64,000 nucleotides of DNA. Origin: Spodoptera frugiperda (taxonomy: Eukaryota; Arthropoda; Insecta; Lepidoptera; Noctuidae). The stretch covers positions 6,885,545 to 6,949,544 of the forward strand of contig NC_064216.1 of the NCBI RefSeq assembly GCF_023101765.2. The letters are read 5' to 3'. Positions 11,219-23,907 of the stretch are shown piece by piece. Under the pieces are notes generated by a model. That model saw only the letters and a program-made list of their open reading frames with translations. It did no database searches and had not been told where the DNA came from. Both the position numbers and the translations under genes were made by a program. The stretch's first letter is position 1; each line of letters begins with the position of its first letter.

Positions 11219-14200
11219 GAAATTACTTCACGCCTTTTATCCCCGAAGGGGTAGGCAGAGGTGCACATTACGGCACGTAATGCCGCTATGCAATGTACAC
11301 CCACTTTTCACCACTTGTGTTATAAGTCCCATGTAATAGGGGGTGAGCCTATTGCCATATACTGGACACAATTCCTCCGTGCTACTGCCGAGAAATTTTC
11401 GAAAATCCGAAAAAGCCCAGTAATACTTTGCCCGACCCGGGAATCGAACCCGAGACCCCTTGTTCGGCAGTCGCACTTGCGACCACTCGACCAACGAGGC
11501 AGTCATTAAAAATAAACATACATTTATGTTCTTAGCTTTCTCTTCGAATAAAAGTGAATTTATCACATATGACCACAAATAGCATCGGTTTTATGTAGCT
11601 ACAGACGTTATTGACACGTGTTCCACCCTCACTGCACTTTTACGAGCATACCACAAACACGAGGTACTTACCTAATGCAATAATGCATTTCAGTACGACT
11701 TTTCCTTATGTTGATCTACGTTACAAAAAACACGAATATTACCGTAATCAAGCCGCTAAACAGTGGGGTGCACATATTGCAGCGGGCTAAATGAAAAAAT
11801 TAAAAGCGTTGTTTTTAAAAAATCTTAAACAACGTTTTTTTAAGAAAACTGGGGTTTCGAGTGGAAAATATAATTAAGGTTTTCGCCACGGAGAGGAAAC
11901 ATTATATCATGTTTGTTGCACGTTAACGTGCTTTTCGCAATTAACCGGCGCGCCGTGGTTCAGGTGAGCGCGCTAAGCCGTTGTTTGACAAACGGCGGGA
12001 AGTGGTCGGCGCCACTATCGCGCGATCGCACTGAGAAGTGGCGCGAACGTGCCGTAAATAAAGATGGCGGATGCTAAAGGGCTTAGCGCGAATGAGGTGC
12101 TATTTATTATCACACCACTACAACATAAAGTATTTATTTAACGGGTACTGAACAGCTTTATTTTATAAATTAGATGGTCTCACGGGTGTTAACGATACAA
12201 AGTTCAGCAGTTTAACCGCTGTGTCGATGCGGAGCGTTAAACTGTTCAAACTAATGATCAATATCAGTTTGTAGCCACAATATTAGTCGCAGATGCCCGA
12301 AGTGCAGCTATTAGTGAAATGTATCCTCGTACCGGGGAAACTGTGGAAAACAAATTTGGTCGGAGAAAAACGTCGAAGCTACGACGCGACAGTTAAACGG
12401 AGCAGTTAGTGTTAACGATTATTGCCAGTCGTCCCACTATTTTGCGTAAATGAGATGTATCTCACGATACTCCTCACTGATAGCTTCGCTTCGTGCTTGC
12501 CTATTTCCAATGTAGATAAACCTCAGCCTGAAAGTTACGTTTATTATGTTTCCACAAAAAACATAATTGCCGACCAGCCGCGGGTCTTAATTGGGCTTTT
12601 GTTTATTTTAAATCGAGTAAAAAAGTATCATTTTACTTTTCTTTTGAATTCGTAATAATTGATGGCTTTGTTATTTTCATCATCCTTTAAAGCTTGGGTA
12701 AAATCTTTTTGTTTATAGTTTAAATTAAAGATTATCTGACCGAATCCTTCTTTACCGAGTCTGCGATTCGATGTGATTCCAATTCGATTACAATAACTTC
12801 CGTACTAGTGCCTATTTCGGAACTGCAAACACAGCCTCTAATTTTGGAAACGTCGATTTAATTTCGTTTAGTTGGAAGAAAGTAACGCCGGAGCACGCAT
12901 AAAGGGATTTTAATTTGGTGGTGGGTAGTCGGAGGCGAGAGTGTTCAGGGTTATTATAGGGCGGTGGCCATTACAGGGCCGTTAGAGCCTCAGGAGGTAC
13001 GTGTTGGATTCGCGCCCTACTAACTGGGATACGTGACCGGCATACGGAGTCCACAACCTTCGCAAATGCATCAGGAAGACTCAAGTTTCTAACTTTACAC
13101 GTGACTTTTTCTCTTCAAATTAGTTTGCGTAACTTGACAGGCCTTTGACAGTTTGCTCGTTCACTCTCCAATGGGAGGACAATGTCATTACGGGAGGTGG
13201 GCGAGTTTGTTTTCGTCGAAAAGTCGATATTCGTGTTTGGCCGTATAATAATAGTAAAAGCGTCGAATAAATCCGTGGAAGTAGATGGCAATATTTCTTC
13301 GTACAACGTGTCCAATGTGGTAGAGCAAATAATTCGTACGGGTAGTAGTTATGAGGCAGTCGAGCGGAGATAAATCTCTCGTGTCTGTGGGGTATTACAA
13401 GGTGGCTGTGGGCTAAGGTGAACGTCGCCGTCGCGCAGAACTCGAACTAATTCTTGCCGCGGTGACAAACGGTCGGTGACGTCACACGGTCACATATTAT
13501 CTGTCCTATGAACACCGAAATATATGTCTGTACTTGTTCATGTTTTATAAGTTGTATCTATCTCTATTATAGTCCTAAGGACTTTATTTAGCACAATAAC
13601 CTACCGACAGATTGCCTACCAGCGGTAGAATTTTGACATAAGCTCCATACAAAATATGTCAAAATACTACCGCTGGTAGGCAAATCTACCGATTGGTAGG
13701 TTAAAATAGCTTACTACAACTCAGCAGCTGATAGTTACTAAAATAGGTCAAGCGAGGCCTGTCTTGACATTCTTCTTTTTAATAATCTAGATTTACCGTA
13801 GTCTTGTTAGATTTGGTTGAAACTGTGTAATTGTTACAGGCACAGCACCCACGCCCGGATGGTGATCAGCGGCGCCAACGCAGTCTACATCGTTGGCACT
13901 TTCAAGCACATGGGGACTGATGCCGACTTTAAGGTGAAAATCATTCACTACAGCAGACAGATTTACCTTCATATCTAAAAATCTCCTACTAACCTACTAC
14001 TACAAAACCGAGCTGAACTTGTTGTCAGATATCAGTAGCTTACGATTATTGGTACAAATTTTCTAATCAATTATTATGTTATCGGCTTACTCACGTAACT
14101 GTTTGATGGGGAACTCGACTAGTTTCAAGCCATGCTATAGGCTCATATTCATGAGCAGCATTCTGCGACATGCAACGCGACAATCGCCGCCGCATGTAAG

Positions 14201-14528
14201 CCGATAACGTAATAATTAATTTAGTATGTCTCACGAAAGTTATAATAAAATCTTCGAATGACAGGTTGTTGCCTACTGGGATTGTTTTTGCAATGTTTGT
14301 ATTTTACCATGAAGCAGTAAGTTATCAGTGTAGTACAAGTCTAACAGTTTCTTCCTTTGTCAACAGCTATATCTGACGACGAATGTGACGCAGGCTGACT
14401 TCAACATGGGCTACACCATGACAGGCACCCTGGAGCGTGGCTCCCGATCCTCGAACACCTTCCAAATGACGCACTTTGCCGTCCTACGCCGCTGCGATCA
14501 TGATGCACATCATCTCAAGAATGCCTAG
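10963..14528 (+). CDS. Unidentified gene, last three exons (partial)
   Basis: Three exons join in one frame: 10963-11081 (after ...TGCGTAG, donor GTGAGT), 13840-13933 (after TTGTTACAG, donor GTGAAA) and 14367-14528 (after TCAACAG, stop TAG). The junctions are phase 2 and phase 0 and keep the frame throughout, which gives about 124 C-terminal residues. Visible features are a Trp/Cys-rich start (SSSYWTLQPCWWRRSRCKVV), a middle with hydrophobic beta-like strands (MVISGANAVYIVGTF) and an end with TMTGTLERGSRSSNTFQM and FAVLRRCDHD. Codon use is GC-rich, unlike the flanks, as expected for real exons. I do not recognise the family. It looks like a beta-rich extracellular domain, but that is a guess. 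Upstream exons are not found and may lie in or beyond the 9-11 kb region. A likely poly(A) signal AATAAA is at 15095-15100, downstream of a MITE in the 3' UTR. Confidence 0.7.
11149..11217. repeat. (AC)n microsatellite
   Basis: About 69 bases of uninterrupted AC dinucleotide in the first visible intron of the 10963-14528 gene. It directly precedes the 3' end of a minus-strand SINE. Confidence 0.95.
11226..11504 (-). mobile_element. tRNA-derived SINE, family B
   Basis: Read on minus, it starts with a tRNA-like head: a perfect A box TGGTCGAGTGG (11483-11493) and B box GGTTCGATTCC (11440-11450). A long unrelated body follows, ending in a stretch with CTACCCCTTCGGGGATAAAAGGCG. The 3' end abuts an (AC)n run. 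It sits in an intron of the 10963-14528 gene, antisense to it. Confidence 0.8.
11505..13597. other. Intron sequence, no exon seen
   Basis: Mostly AT-rich. A GC-rich, CpG-rich patch at about 11940-12065 is noticeable but shows no supported coding frame. This is the intron between the exons ending at 11081 and starting at 13840. Confidence 0.35.
13598..13702. repeat. Palindromic MITE, 105 bp
   Basis: The two halves, 13598 to about 13640 and about 13655 to 13702, are imperfect inverted copies. They begin AACCTACCGA and end TTGGTAGGTT, with inner arms CTACCAGCGGTAG and CTACCGCTGGTAG. It lies in an intron 138 bases upstream of an exon. Confidence 0.65.
14069..14217. repeat. MITE with about 22-bp terminal inverted repeats
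   Basis: The left end AATTATTATGTTATCGGCTT (14069 on) pairs with the right end AAGCCGATAACGTAATAATT (to 14217) with one mismatch. It lies in the short intron between the last two exons of the 10963-14528 gene. Confidence 0.7.
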
Positions 14529-14644
14529 ACACCAGTAGATAAAATAGGGGTGATGACAAAAAACTACTTTTCTGTACATCAGGTTATATTATAAACAAGA
14601 GACAGTTTTTAACGAAAACTAAAACTTACAACACTTGATAATTT

Positions 14645-14863
14645 AAGCCAAGGATACACTAGGGGACAAATTTAATGTCCCACGGTATGTAATGGCCACA
14701 TGTCAAATTAAGTCGACCGATTTCGCCTGACATACGTACATATTTTGCCGCAGCAACGTTGATGTTACCATGTCGACCAACGCCGGCAACGTCGCGTTAC
14801 TTCACACAATGTCGGTGGCGACAAGTGTCGCAGGACATTTGTCCCCTAGTGTAACCTTGGCTT
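14645..14863. repeat. MITE with 26-bp terminal inverted repeats in a 3' UTR
   Basis: 14645-14670 and 14838-14863 are inverted copies with 25 of 26 bases paired (AAGCCAAGGATACACTAGGG... against its complement). The element is 219 bp and begins 116 bases after the stop codon of the 10963-14528 gene, so it is likely transcribed in the 3' UTR. Confidence 0.75.
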
Positions 14864-17715
14864 TATTTATAATGTCCTATGATGGTGCCGAGGGGCATAC
14901 TCCCGCATTTTTAAAACTGAACAAAGACCTAGCGAATTCTAAACTTAAATCCGTTTTCTTAAGAAGGTTTTTATATTGCAACAAAAAAAATCGTGTTTGT
15001 AATTTACCGAGTCTTATTTATCATACCCAGTCATCATCCCTATTACATGTCATAGAAATACCGACAGCCATTGAAACTGTATTTATTTTTGTAGAATAAA
15101 ATACATGTGTATCGTAGATATTATTTTATAAACTGCCTTGACCCGTTTGTATCCTGGGTCAGTCAATTTACTCTGGAATTGAATCTGGTTAATGACTGAA
15201 TTAGAGTTGCCCTCTAATTATGTAGGGTTGATTCAGCCAACATCGCCATATTTTGTAGACATATTTTAAAATATTTCCCAACTTTATACAATTATCTAAG
15301 TAGGTACATTTATACGTAAGCTTTTACAATTTCAACGGATAATTTCATTGGCTGTCGGTCTAAGGATATTTAAGCATTATTTGCGTATATGTATGCAATT
15401 AATCCGGTGAGCTTATTTATTAAGATTAATCAACGATACATATTTTACATCTGAAGCCATTCTAAATGTTGATCTCGTGTAGGTTGCTAGTCTTTATGTG
15501 TAAGTTATATTGCCAAGCGATATTGTGATCTCGAATCTTAGATGTTCGATTCTATGTACGTAGTCTTTTTCATATTCTGTGTCTAGATCCTAGTCGACGT
15601 CTAGATTTTTTCTAATTAGTATAATGTACGGCATGGAATACAGTTGTAGATGTAAATAATTTAATTTTAACATGTACAGCCGCTTCTAGTGATAGTTGTA
15701 GAAACATGTGATTATTTTTATATAAAAGTTCTAGTTTCTAAATTTTAGTCATTACGTAGGAATTAATTGTCTAACTGTATGTTTTTCTATTGTGTAGTCG
15801 ATTACAATGTCACAATTTGTAAGGGTAACTTAGACTAAGTAGGGTGTAAACTTCGTGTTTTGACGTAAGCCCCTTTGTTTACTAAACAATGTAAAATTTA
15901 AGACCGGGAGTCACACGTACCTGTTCGAGAACATTGTGTAATTAAAATGTAAGCGAAAAATAATTTGCGATATTTTGTAAGACTAGCGCATTTACTTTTT
16001 TTAAAGTTTCCAGTTCATCGAAAACATTTTTCATAAGTTGGACGAAATTGATTTAAAAATGGTTGTGAGCGAGGTATTTTGATGCCCCTCTTCGGTTCGG
16101 TGGGCAAAATATTAATATATTGGTCCGCCGTGTATCGACCGGACCTTACCGGGGCTACCCTACTTCATACCGGGAACATTTTGTTTACGATCTGTGCCAC
16201 GTTAGTAACGTGTGTTGCTCTGAACCCGTGGTAAGCCCAGCATATTGGTGTGATTGTACCTTTACGCGGCTCTTCAGTTCGCCGCACAACCCTACCGCTA
16301 AGTTCCTCTGTCAAAAGTATCTTACTAAGTACTTAAGTTTAATTAGACTGTAACTATAAGTACGTGTTAACGATAAGATGTTAAGTGTAAAAGGGTGGTA
16401 TAACACAAACGTCCAGTATCGCACTCCCTCCAGTGTTTACACACATCATTTTTGTACAAAGTTACGAGTGTTTTATCACTACTATTCGACTATATTTACT
16501 AGTGTACGGTAGAGTGCATTTAACAGATTTTACTCGCCTCATAATCGTGAATTTTATACAACCCAATGTGGGAAATGAAATTGCTGACTCATGCCAATTC
16601 GATGGTCAATTTTACCGAAATCCTTTGAACTATGCGTTGCAATAAAATTGAACTTTAACACTTTGAAATAAATCTTCGATTCCCATATCTCTGCTGCGTT
16701 CCTAAATGACGAGTGAAGTCTGTTAATATTCTGCTTTCATCATCCATTTTAATATCAAGTAGTTCTATTGTCATTAGAGAACATAACCAATGCATACTTA
16801 CCTAGATCTTTTTCACTCAATTGCTCTGATTTTACATTAGGTGCATTGTATTGTATTCGTAAAGAAATCTTAAGGTACTTTACGAAAATCATTTATGCAA
16901 TTAGTTAATACGCTAAAATCTCGAGATGTTCCCTGGAGAACAAAGTATTATCGTCCGATGAATGACAAAATCTCTACACTCAAAATCTTCTTCACTCCGC
17001 GTCTCTAGATTAACTGGTCCTTTAGAAATAATTTATTTATTAATATCTGCCACATAGCGAAAACTAATCTGCAATGATAATATTGTTGTCTCAACATAAA
17101 TATGCAAATGATTCGGTTACAAATCCCTCTTGGGAGTGAAACCGTTTCCCTCCTTAAGTATTGGCCTCACGATCCTTATTGGCTAAGGCTGGGTGTCCAC
17201 CTGCGGAGATGAGGGGGTTCTAACATCCAATTCCTTTTCAAAACATTGGGACACGTGTACAAATGTCCTTGCATCCAAAAGGATGGCCGTATGCCAATAG
17301 CATGTCCTGTCCTGTCTTGAATTGGCAAACATTTGTTTCACATTCAAATGGTTGGAAATCTAAAAATTTGGTTGTGAGTCTTTGTGTGTCGTACCTTTAC
17401 ATATATCTACTGCTTTTCCCTCGCTCATCTATTCATAACTTCTCTTTACCCTATCTATAAATGTATTTAAATTACGTATTAGTGTAAAGCAAGTGCCAAA
17501 GACAATTTAGGGAGCTTTTATGATAAGTTTCGATTTGATATAAGTGATGATGTAAATATAATAAAATTCGCTTCAAATTTTGAATGTTGTCTTTCGTATA
17601 TCGAGATGACTCCAATAAATTGTATCGAAAATTAAACATGTATTTCATTTGTCTCCTTTAACCTTTCAGCAAAAAAGTATTTAAAATTACAATGTAATCA
17701 TTAGATATTATATTA
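14864..17715. other. 3' flank and intergenic
   Basis: AT-rich. It contains AATAAA at 15095-15100, a likely polyadenylation signal for the upstream gene. Several short open frames lack splice context or recognisable motifs. No further gene supported. Confidence 0.35.
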
Positions 17716-17940
17716 TAACTGCACGGTTGATGCGGTGGCTGCCGCGCAACGTGTCGCGGTTCGATTCCCTCACAGAACAACTTTTTGTAAACTTAATTTA
17801 AGTCAAAAGTCAAAATCATTTATTTCAAATAGACCAGGAAGGCACTTTTGAACGTCAAAGCAAATTATGTGAACTTATAAGTTTGAAAACGTACCCACGA
17901 CGCAGAAGAAAATTATGGGGAATCAATGTTATGTTTAAAA
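17716..17940 (+). mobile_element. tRNA-derived SINE, family A, copy 2
   Basis: The head CACGGTTGATGCGGTGGCTG and the B box GGTTCGATTCC match copy 1 at 277-475. A foreign segment (about 17815-17860, 'AAAAGTCAAAATCATTTATT') interrupts the body before the matching 3' part near 17865-17935. Confidence 0.65.
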
Positions 17941-18540
17941 AAAAATAAGGCACTCAATCACCAAGACGTCCATCTACTACTAAACATAGGCCTCTCCCAA
18001 TAACTTCCAGTTCGTCTGGTTGAAAGCACCAAATATGAAATAAAAAGTTTAAAATGGTTTTTTCATAAGCCGGCCGGCACTACCGGCACGGTTGCGTCAT
18101 AACAGATTAAACCAGCCGGCCCGTCACCGCTATCGTGCCGGGACATCGCCGGCACCGGCTCGTTCACGGTGCCTGATACCAAACGACCGTTGAAACCTAG
18201 TCTTGGTTTATAGAAATTTAAAACGACAACGTCTACCGTATTGTATTTATTAATGTTCAAATTTTATTGCAAGTATAGTTTTAACACTGAGAAAATTCAA
18301 AAATCGAAATAGAACACCCAAGTCCGGTAACAAACCCAAAGCCCTTTGCTCAAAATTATATTTGCAAGTACCAATGTGGCGAAAACTGATACAAACCAAA
18401 TTGCCGTACATAACTATGTATAGTAGTAAACTTGACGAAATTAAATACACCAGGAAGTCAGAACTGACATTAGATCCCCACAGTTTCACCGTGCGGTCGC
18501 ACATGACATGCGGAAACGTTTCACTGCCGCCTCCACTACG
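17941..18540. other. Upstream flank of the SDR gene
   Basis: Contains a GC-rich patch at 18068-18185 built of short CCGGC/GCCGG palindromic repetitions. No coding region supported. Confidence 0.35.
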
Positions 18541-18573
18541 TATATTGTGAGCTCTCCCACTACTTCACTCAGT
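18541..18573 (+). promoter_or_regulatory. Core promoter of the SDR gene (TATA and Inr)
   Basis: A TATATT box starts at 18541 and an arthropod initiator TCAGT lies at 18569-18573. The initiator A (18571) is 30 bases downstream of the TATA start, the expected spacing. The implied transcription start leaves a 5' UTR of 23 bases before the ATG at 18594. Confidence 0.6.
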
Positions 18574-18593
18574 ACCGACTGAGCCCTCGTACC

Positions 18594-19364
18594 ATGTTCA
18601 CTGACAAAGTAGTGCTCATCACTGGAGCCAGCTCAGGGATAGGAGCTGCCTGCGCTCTTGCCTTCGCTAAGTCATCAGCCACACTATCACTAGTAGGACG
18701 AAACCTAGACAACCTAAATAAAATCGGACACCTCTGCGAGAAACTAAACCGTATAAAACCACTCCTAATAGTTGCAGATGTAACATCAGACACTGACCTA
18801 GATAAAATAGTAGAAGAAACAGCAAATAAATTCGGAAAAATAAACGTTCTAATCAACAATGCCGGGATAAACTCCGTGCCCGAAACACATTCGTCAGCAG
18901 AAACTTACGACCGAGTTATGGCGACGAATCTACGTGCCACGTACCTGCTCACTACTAAAGCGACACCGTACTTACTCAAAACGAAGGGGAACGTCGTAAA
19001 TATTTCCAGTATCCTGTCGAACAAACCGCTGCCCATCATGACGCCATACTGCATGTCCAAAGCAGCCATCGACATGCTGACGAAATGTACAGCATTGCAA
19101 CTTGGCCCACGAGGAGTGAGAGTCAATGCTGTCAATCCTGGACCTGTGAAGACAGAAATGTTTAGAAGAGGAGGCATGACTGACACAGACTGCGATAGGA
19201 TGTTTGCTGGAATAGAAATGAGCGCTCCTTTGAAGAAAACAACAAAAGGCGAAAATGTAGCGGAACTAGTGATGTTCCTAGCGAGTGATAGAGCAACTTG
19301 TATCACTGGAAGTTGCTTCGTCATCGACTGCGGACTCATGCTGGGCGATGCCGGCAATTTGTGA
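18594..19364 (+). CDS. Classical short-chain dehydrogenase/reductase (SDR), single exon
   Basis: This 256-aa NAD(P)-dependent oxidoreductase has the full classical SDR signature: cofactor-binding TGASSGIG (10-17), NNAG (88-91), catalytic Asn112, Ser138/139 (NISS), Tyr152 and Lys156 (YCMSK), and the NPGPVKT loop (181-187). The length is standard for the family. Its closest look is to the FabG-like insect SDRs often annotated as 3-oxoacyl-[ACP] reductase-like; the true substrate cannot be read from sequence. The whole frame is one exon, as is common for tandemly expanded moth SDRs. The first ATG follows the core promoter by 23 bases, and an AATAAA lies at 19584-19589. The protein ends in GDAGNL with no membrane segment or peroxisomal signal, so it is probably cytosolic. 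Intact. Confidence 0.95.
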   Translation: MFTDKVVLITGASSGIGAACALAFAKSSATLSLVGRNLDNLNKIGHLCEKLNRIKPLLIVADVTSDTDLDKIVEETANKFGKINVLINNAGINSVPETHSSAETYDRVMATNLRATYLLTTKATPYLLKTKGNVVNISSILSNKPLPIMTPYCMSKAAIDMLTKCTALQLGPRGVRVNAVNPGPVKTEMFRRGGMTDTDCDRMFAGIEMSAPLKKTTKGENVAELVMFLASDRATCITGSCFVIDCGLMLGDAGNL

Positions 19365-19583
19365 TTGATGAATGCATACAAAAATCTTAATATACGGAAC
19401 ATCATAACATCATGTTCGCTGTGTCTGAAATTCATTGTGTTTACGTTGCTAAAACCACCCCAAACTTTCCGTGCTTGCAAATATTCTGTGATAAGTTTGT
19501 TGAAACTTAAATGTCCCAGTGATGTTCGCCAGAACAAAGGCTTAAGAATATTAAAATATGTGGCGCGGTGTATCGAGCCTCAT

Positions 19584-19589
19584 AATAAA
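19584..19589 (+). terminator. Polyadenylation signal, SDR gene
   Basis: AATAAA 220 bases after the stop codon of the SDR gene, in AT-rich 3' flank. Confidence 0.5.
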
Positions 19590-22425
19590 CAAAAGGCCCA
19601 CAGAACGTACTACTGATAAACAGTGCTAGATGTTCCCTCGAGTTTCATTGAGGCTCGTTTAGATTGCACCGACAATTACATTCCAGTGTTTTCCCTTGAA
19701 TATCTGTTCTTTTCTGGTAATGGAGGGCAATATATTTACTTATCTGGAATACGTAATCCTTCCCCAGGTGGGTCGCTAACACCGTGTTATCTTGCGTTAA
19801 TTTCCCGCGCATTATCTTCTCGCAAATTGATTGTGCTCCCTGCAGCGGCACTGAAAATTAAATTATAAATAATATCGCCGGGAACGTTAATGCTTGCAAA
19901 AATTACCTAGCCTTTTATCTCGGTATTAATCTCGCAGAAAAATCTTGTTACGAGGAAGAAAATTCCACCGGTATTTTCTTTAGTGTTGTTAAGATAGTGT
20001 AGCTTAATTTTATACACAGAGTAAAAATGTTAGGAGTAGAATATTTAAACGTTAATATCCACATAGAGGATGTTCTAATTAAAGTTCTCGGATTCCTAGA
20101 CTGTAACCGTAATAAAGTGTAATTTCCAGCTACAAGTACGTAATCCGCAACAAGAGTAACCTCGTTAGGAGCGGGGCGGGGCGCGGCGGTGGGGGGGGGA
20201 CCGGCGGCGTTATACGCGATTAATATAATTCCCTAATTTATACGCGGCGAACGTTACTGTACGGGGTCCCATTGTTATTGGGCCAAACCGCGGCTTTCAA
20301 TTACGCGCCGCCACTCACACAGATATTACTTTGCTCTCGTCGCACGATCCGAACTTTGTCAACGACTCAACGACTCAACGACTGCTGTAATTATCTTTCT
20401 TTCCGTGCTGCTGTTGATTATTGCGTGTTTATCGGTTTCTCATCACGTTTAATGGGGATTAAGTGCCGCGGTTCCTTCTGCCACATGTTGCTTTACTTCG
20501 AAATTCGTTTTAAAGAGACCAAGTGGATTTTCTTCTCCGTTTTTATAAGCAAAAAATAAAAACATATCAAATCTTGTAAAACAAAATTAATATTTTATTA
20601 TGCTGATTATATCCACCCACAACTTAAACCTTTGCTGGCATATTATAAACCGAATGTAAATGACTTACCTATCTATAGCTATCTATGGCATTATTCCAAA
20701 GAGATAAACAAATTACTAAATAGAATCTTCGACGCTATTATGGTATAAACAACCTCGATACAAAGATAAACTTTAAGCGCGCTTTATAAAGGTTTACTTG
20801 CAATTTGCTTAGACAATGCACTTAGGAGTCGTACGTGTCACGTGCGGGGTATAAACAGGGAGTCATGCGATTAGAATAGTAGACACCAGCACGTCAAACT
20901 ACCCCATTCTGTTAATAGGATATTCAAACTTAACACTTCAAGTTAAGGTTGAAAATCACTAAATTATTTTAATGTTTTCGGGTAGCTTTACATGCGCGTG
21001 TCTGTCATAAATGTACCAAAAAGCCTTGGACTCACGTCGATATCGTTACTTCAAACATTTGACAGTTACTACGTATTACTTTATACTCTGTAACTAGTTG
21101 AGAATAACGTTTAATATGCAGTTCGATGCATTTGTTATTTGTTAGATGCGACTTCGAGGCAAGTTGGTTAGATAAAGGATTTATTTAAACTTTAAAGCTT
21201 AAGTTTGTTGTTGTTTATTTGTATTTAAATGGGTATGAAGATGATTTTAGCGTAATAAAAGTGGAAATAGTTCCTTTTGTACCCACAAAGTTGACCTTAA
21301 CAATTAGACCTAACTGCTTGACCTGACACAAAACAAAATTGTTTCCTGAAATTATAAGGTAACTATATCGCTCTAAGATCTAAATCTTATAATACGAATA
21401 GCAAAATTTTAAAACCTCAAACCTAAAAATTACCGACGAAAATACACACATCCACATTCGCTACTAAGTAAAGTAAAAACCGATACGAAATATAATAAAT
21501 AAAAACTACATTGGTCATCGAATTTACCGGACACCTCGACACGGGTATATCAAAAAGGAATTACCACCCAAGTGTCAGAGTACCCAGGAGTGAAGGAAAT
21601 GATCGGAAGTTGCACTAGGTCGTATTATCGGCCATCTACTTTTCAGAGCACGTCGGCCTGTCCTATTTGCTGACAGTAATCTTGAAGAGTTGCCAGCCCG
21701 AACCCGCACAAATATATTGGAACTCTTGGCCCCTAGAGACCGGCCACTGCCGTCCTAGGTGATCATTTCTTGTTTTGGCTCGACGTACACACGAAACTGA
21801 ATCTTATGACTTAAGATAAAGAGTTTAGTTTAGCGGTTTAACAAGCTAATATTTGTTTTGATAGGAAAGGGATGTGCAATCGAAAGACGTCTATTTAAAG
21901 GGACAGCATATCGTTTTACTTGTAATTTGTATTGCGCGTGTTGGGAATATATAAGTTGCATCATCTACTCGGAACACTTTATGCATATGCATAGAGTTAA
22001 TTAGAAGGAATACGGAGAATATTCCACAACGTTCCGACGAAAAGATAAATAAACAGCTTGATAACAATTCCATTTCCATTCGAAGTTGATTTTCGAGTCC
22101 ATAAGCAGTCTCAGAGATGTTGCTTTGACTGAATTTCGAGGCGTCTTTCGTCTAAATATGCGGATTATTTAGATTCAGTGTACCTACACTCAATTTCATA
22201 AGTTCTCTCACTCTCAAGTTCATATGAGGCTATCTTAATGAGTTAAAGTAATTTTTAATAGTTGTGTAACAAACACCTTAGTCTTTAATTAGCTTAAGTG
22301 TTATTAGAATAGGAGTCTGGCATTGTGCCCAATCTAAAGCTAAGTAGATAATTGGGTACTCCTGTGCTTAAAATCCCACTGATAACGTATTAATACAGAT
22401 TGTCTTTCGGGAATAATTACGATTT
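19590..22425. other. Intergenic, no gene seen
   Basis: A GC-rich patch at about 20165-20300 with a G run is the only conspicuous compositional feature. No supported exon, RNA gene or clear repeat copy. Confidence 0.35.
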
Positions 22426-22745
22426 GTGCTTGTAATCCAACCCACGACATAAGAGAAAACTGTAGCATGTAACGTAGCAATATTCTTTCAAAATAAATCT
22501 CCAGATCGATTTCGATCCCGGTGGCCAGTCTAACTAGACTAGCCCACTACGCTGGAGATACTATGGTACACAAGTGCCCTCACTCTCTAAACTCGATGGG
22601 ATAGCAGACCAACACGACCGAAGTTAAGCTTTTCGATGCACCCCTTCTTGACTCCTGACAAATAATGGTCATTATACTCAAAATATCACTAGTGACACGT
22701 TGCACAACAGTCGATCACCCAACCACTACACCGACCGTATAATCG
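22426..22745. repeat. Fragments of SINE family A
   Basis: 22432-22480 resembles the 3' body of family A on plus ('CCACGACATAAGAGAAAACTG'). 22690-22740 resembles its tRNA-like head on minus ('GTCGATCACCCAACCACTAC'). Both are decayed, and a different sequence lies between them. Confidence 0.4.
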
Positions 22746-23907
22746 ACTTTCCAAATACTAAATAAAGAACCACTACACATGTAACCACCATAACTTACCC
22801 ACTGACCTCAAAAGACTGATTATTTGCAAACACGGAACCCGTATCCCACAGGTGAAGAGCCCAGCAATAAAGAAGATCGCTCCCAATCATATTTTATCGA
22901 GTAAGCTATTTTTCTCGTGTGGATACTGTCCGACCTCCCTTCCTGTAAAACACCTCAATTTCCCTTTACTTACATGGAACGGCTTCTTATGATAAGGAGG
23001 TTGTAGTTTCTAAAAGCAAGTTACTTTGTAAGAAAACTTGTTCCCCGAAGACATGGGCAGAAGTGGGCATTTCTATATACATTCTTTAGGTATTCCTACC
23101 TATTCATTTGAAGAACATAAGCATTTCAAATATTTTTGAAAATAGTGTTTACTAACATTTTAAATATCCAAAAACTGATAGGCCTTTTATCTACCCCTTG
23201 CATTTTTTGATAATATTTTTATCTACATTTACGCTTTTATTTATATGGTTCAATAAATATTGACAAAATAAATATAGACTGCGAAAAAAAGTGTTCTGTT
23301 TAATTCCTGTTATCAAATATTTTTGATATGAAACATAATATTTTTTGATGCAAAGCCGTAGTTGAAAAGAAATCCTAACAGGTTCCATACAAGCATACGA
23401 GTTTAACGCGCGAAATAAAATTGATAGCCTATTTTCATACGAACCTAATTCGCAAATAAAAATGGCAAATGGTTCGGAACAAAAAAGCACTCATTCGTTG
23501 TTTTTATTCATAGCAGACCGACCGTGAACCCAAATATAAATGGTTGAATGAAATTTTGAAAGACCTATTCAACTGTGGGGCCTCAATAAATACAGAAATT
23601 GACAGACTGCTGCGGCCTGTACTGCATGATGTGTACATAGAGGTTTTTATACACGAAGTACATTAAAATAAAGAACGTTTTACGTAGATATTGACTGTTT
23701 AAAATAAAAAGAACATTTTTAATTTTATGCCCAAACTGCATAATTTACTTAATTAACAATACAGTACTATAAACTCAAACACGATACTTTTAATAAAGAT
23801 AAAGTAAAAGGAAAACTCGACAAGTGATATTTGAAATATCAATGCCATGGTGTTCATAATATCTTAATCTGCATACGTTACATAAAATTATTTCAATATC
23901 TACAACC
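22746..23907. other. Intergenic, no gene seen
   Basis: AT-rich; nothing recognised. Confidence 0.35.

Noticed and set aside
11440..11504. tRNA gene on minus
   Set aside because: The A and B boxes belong to a SINE with a long unrelated body.
18905..19537. 210-codon open frame on minus over the SDR gene
   Set aside because: Antisense shadow of a real SDR with all catalytic motifs on plus.
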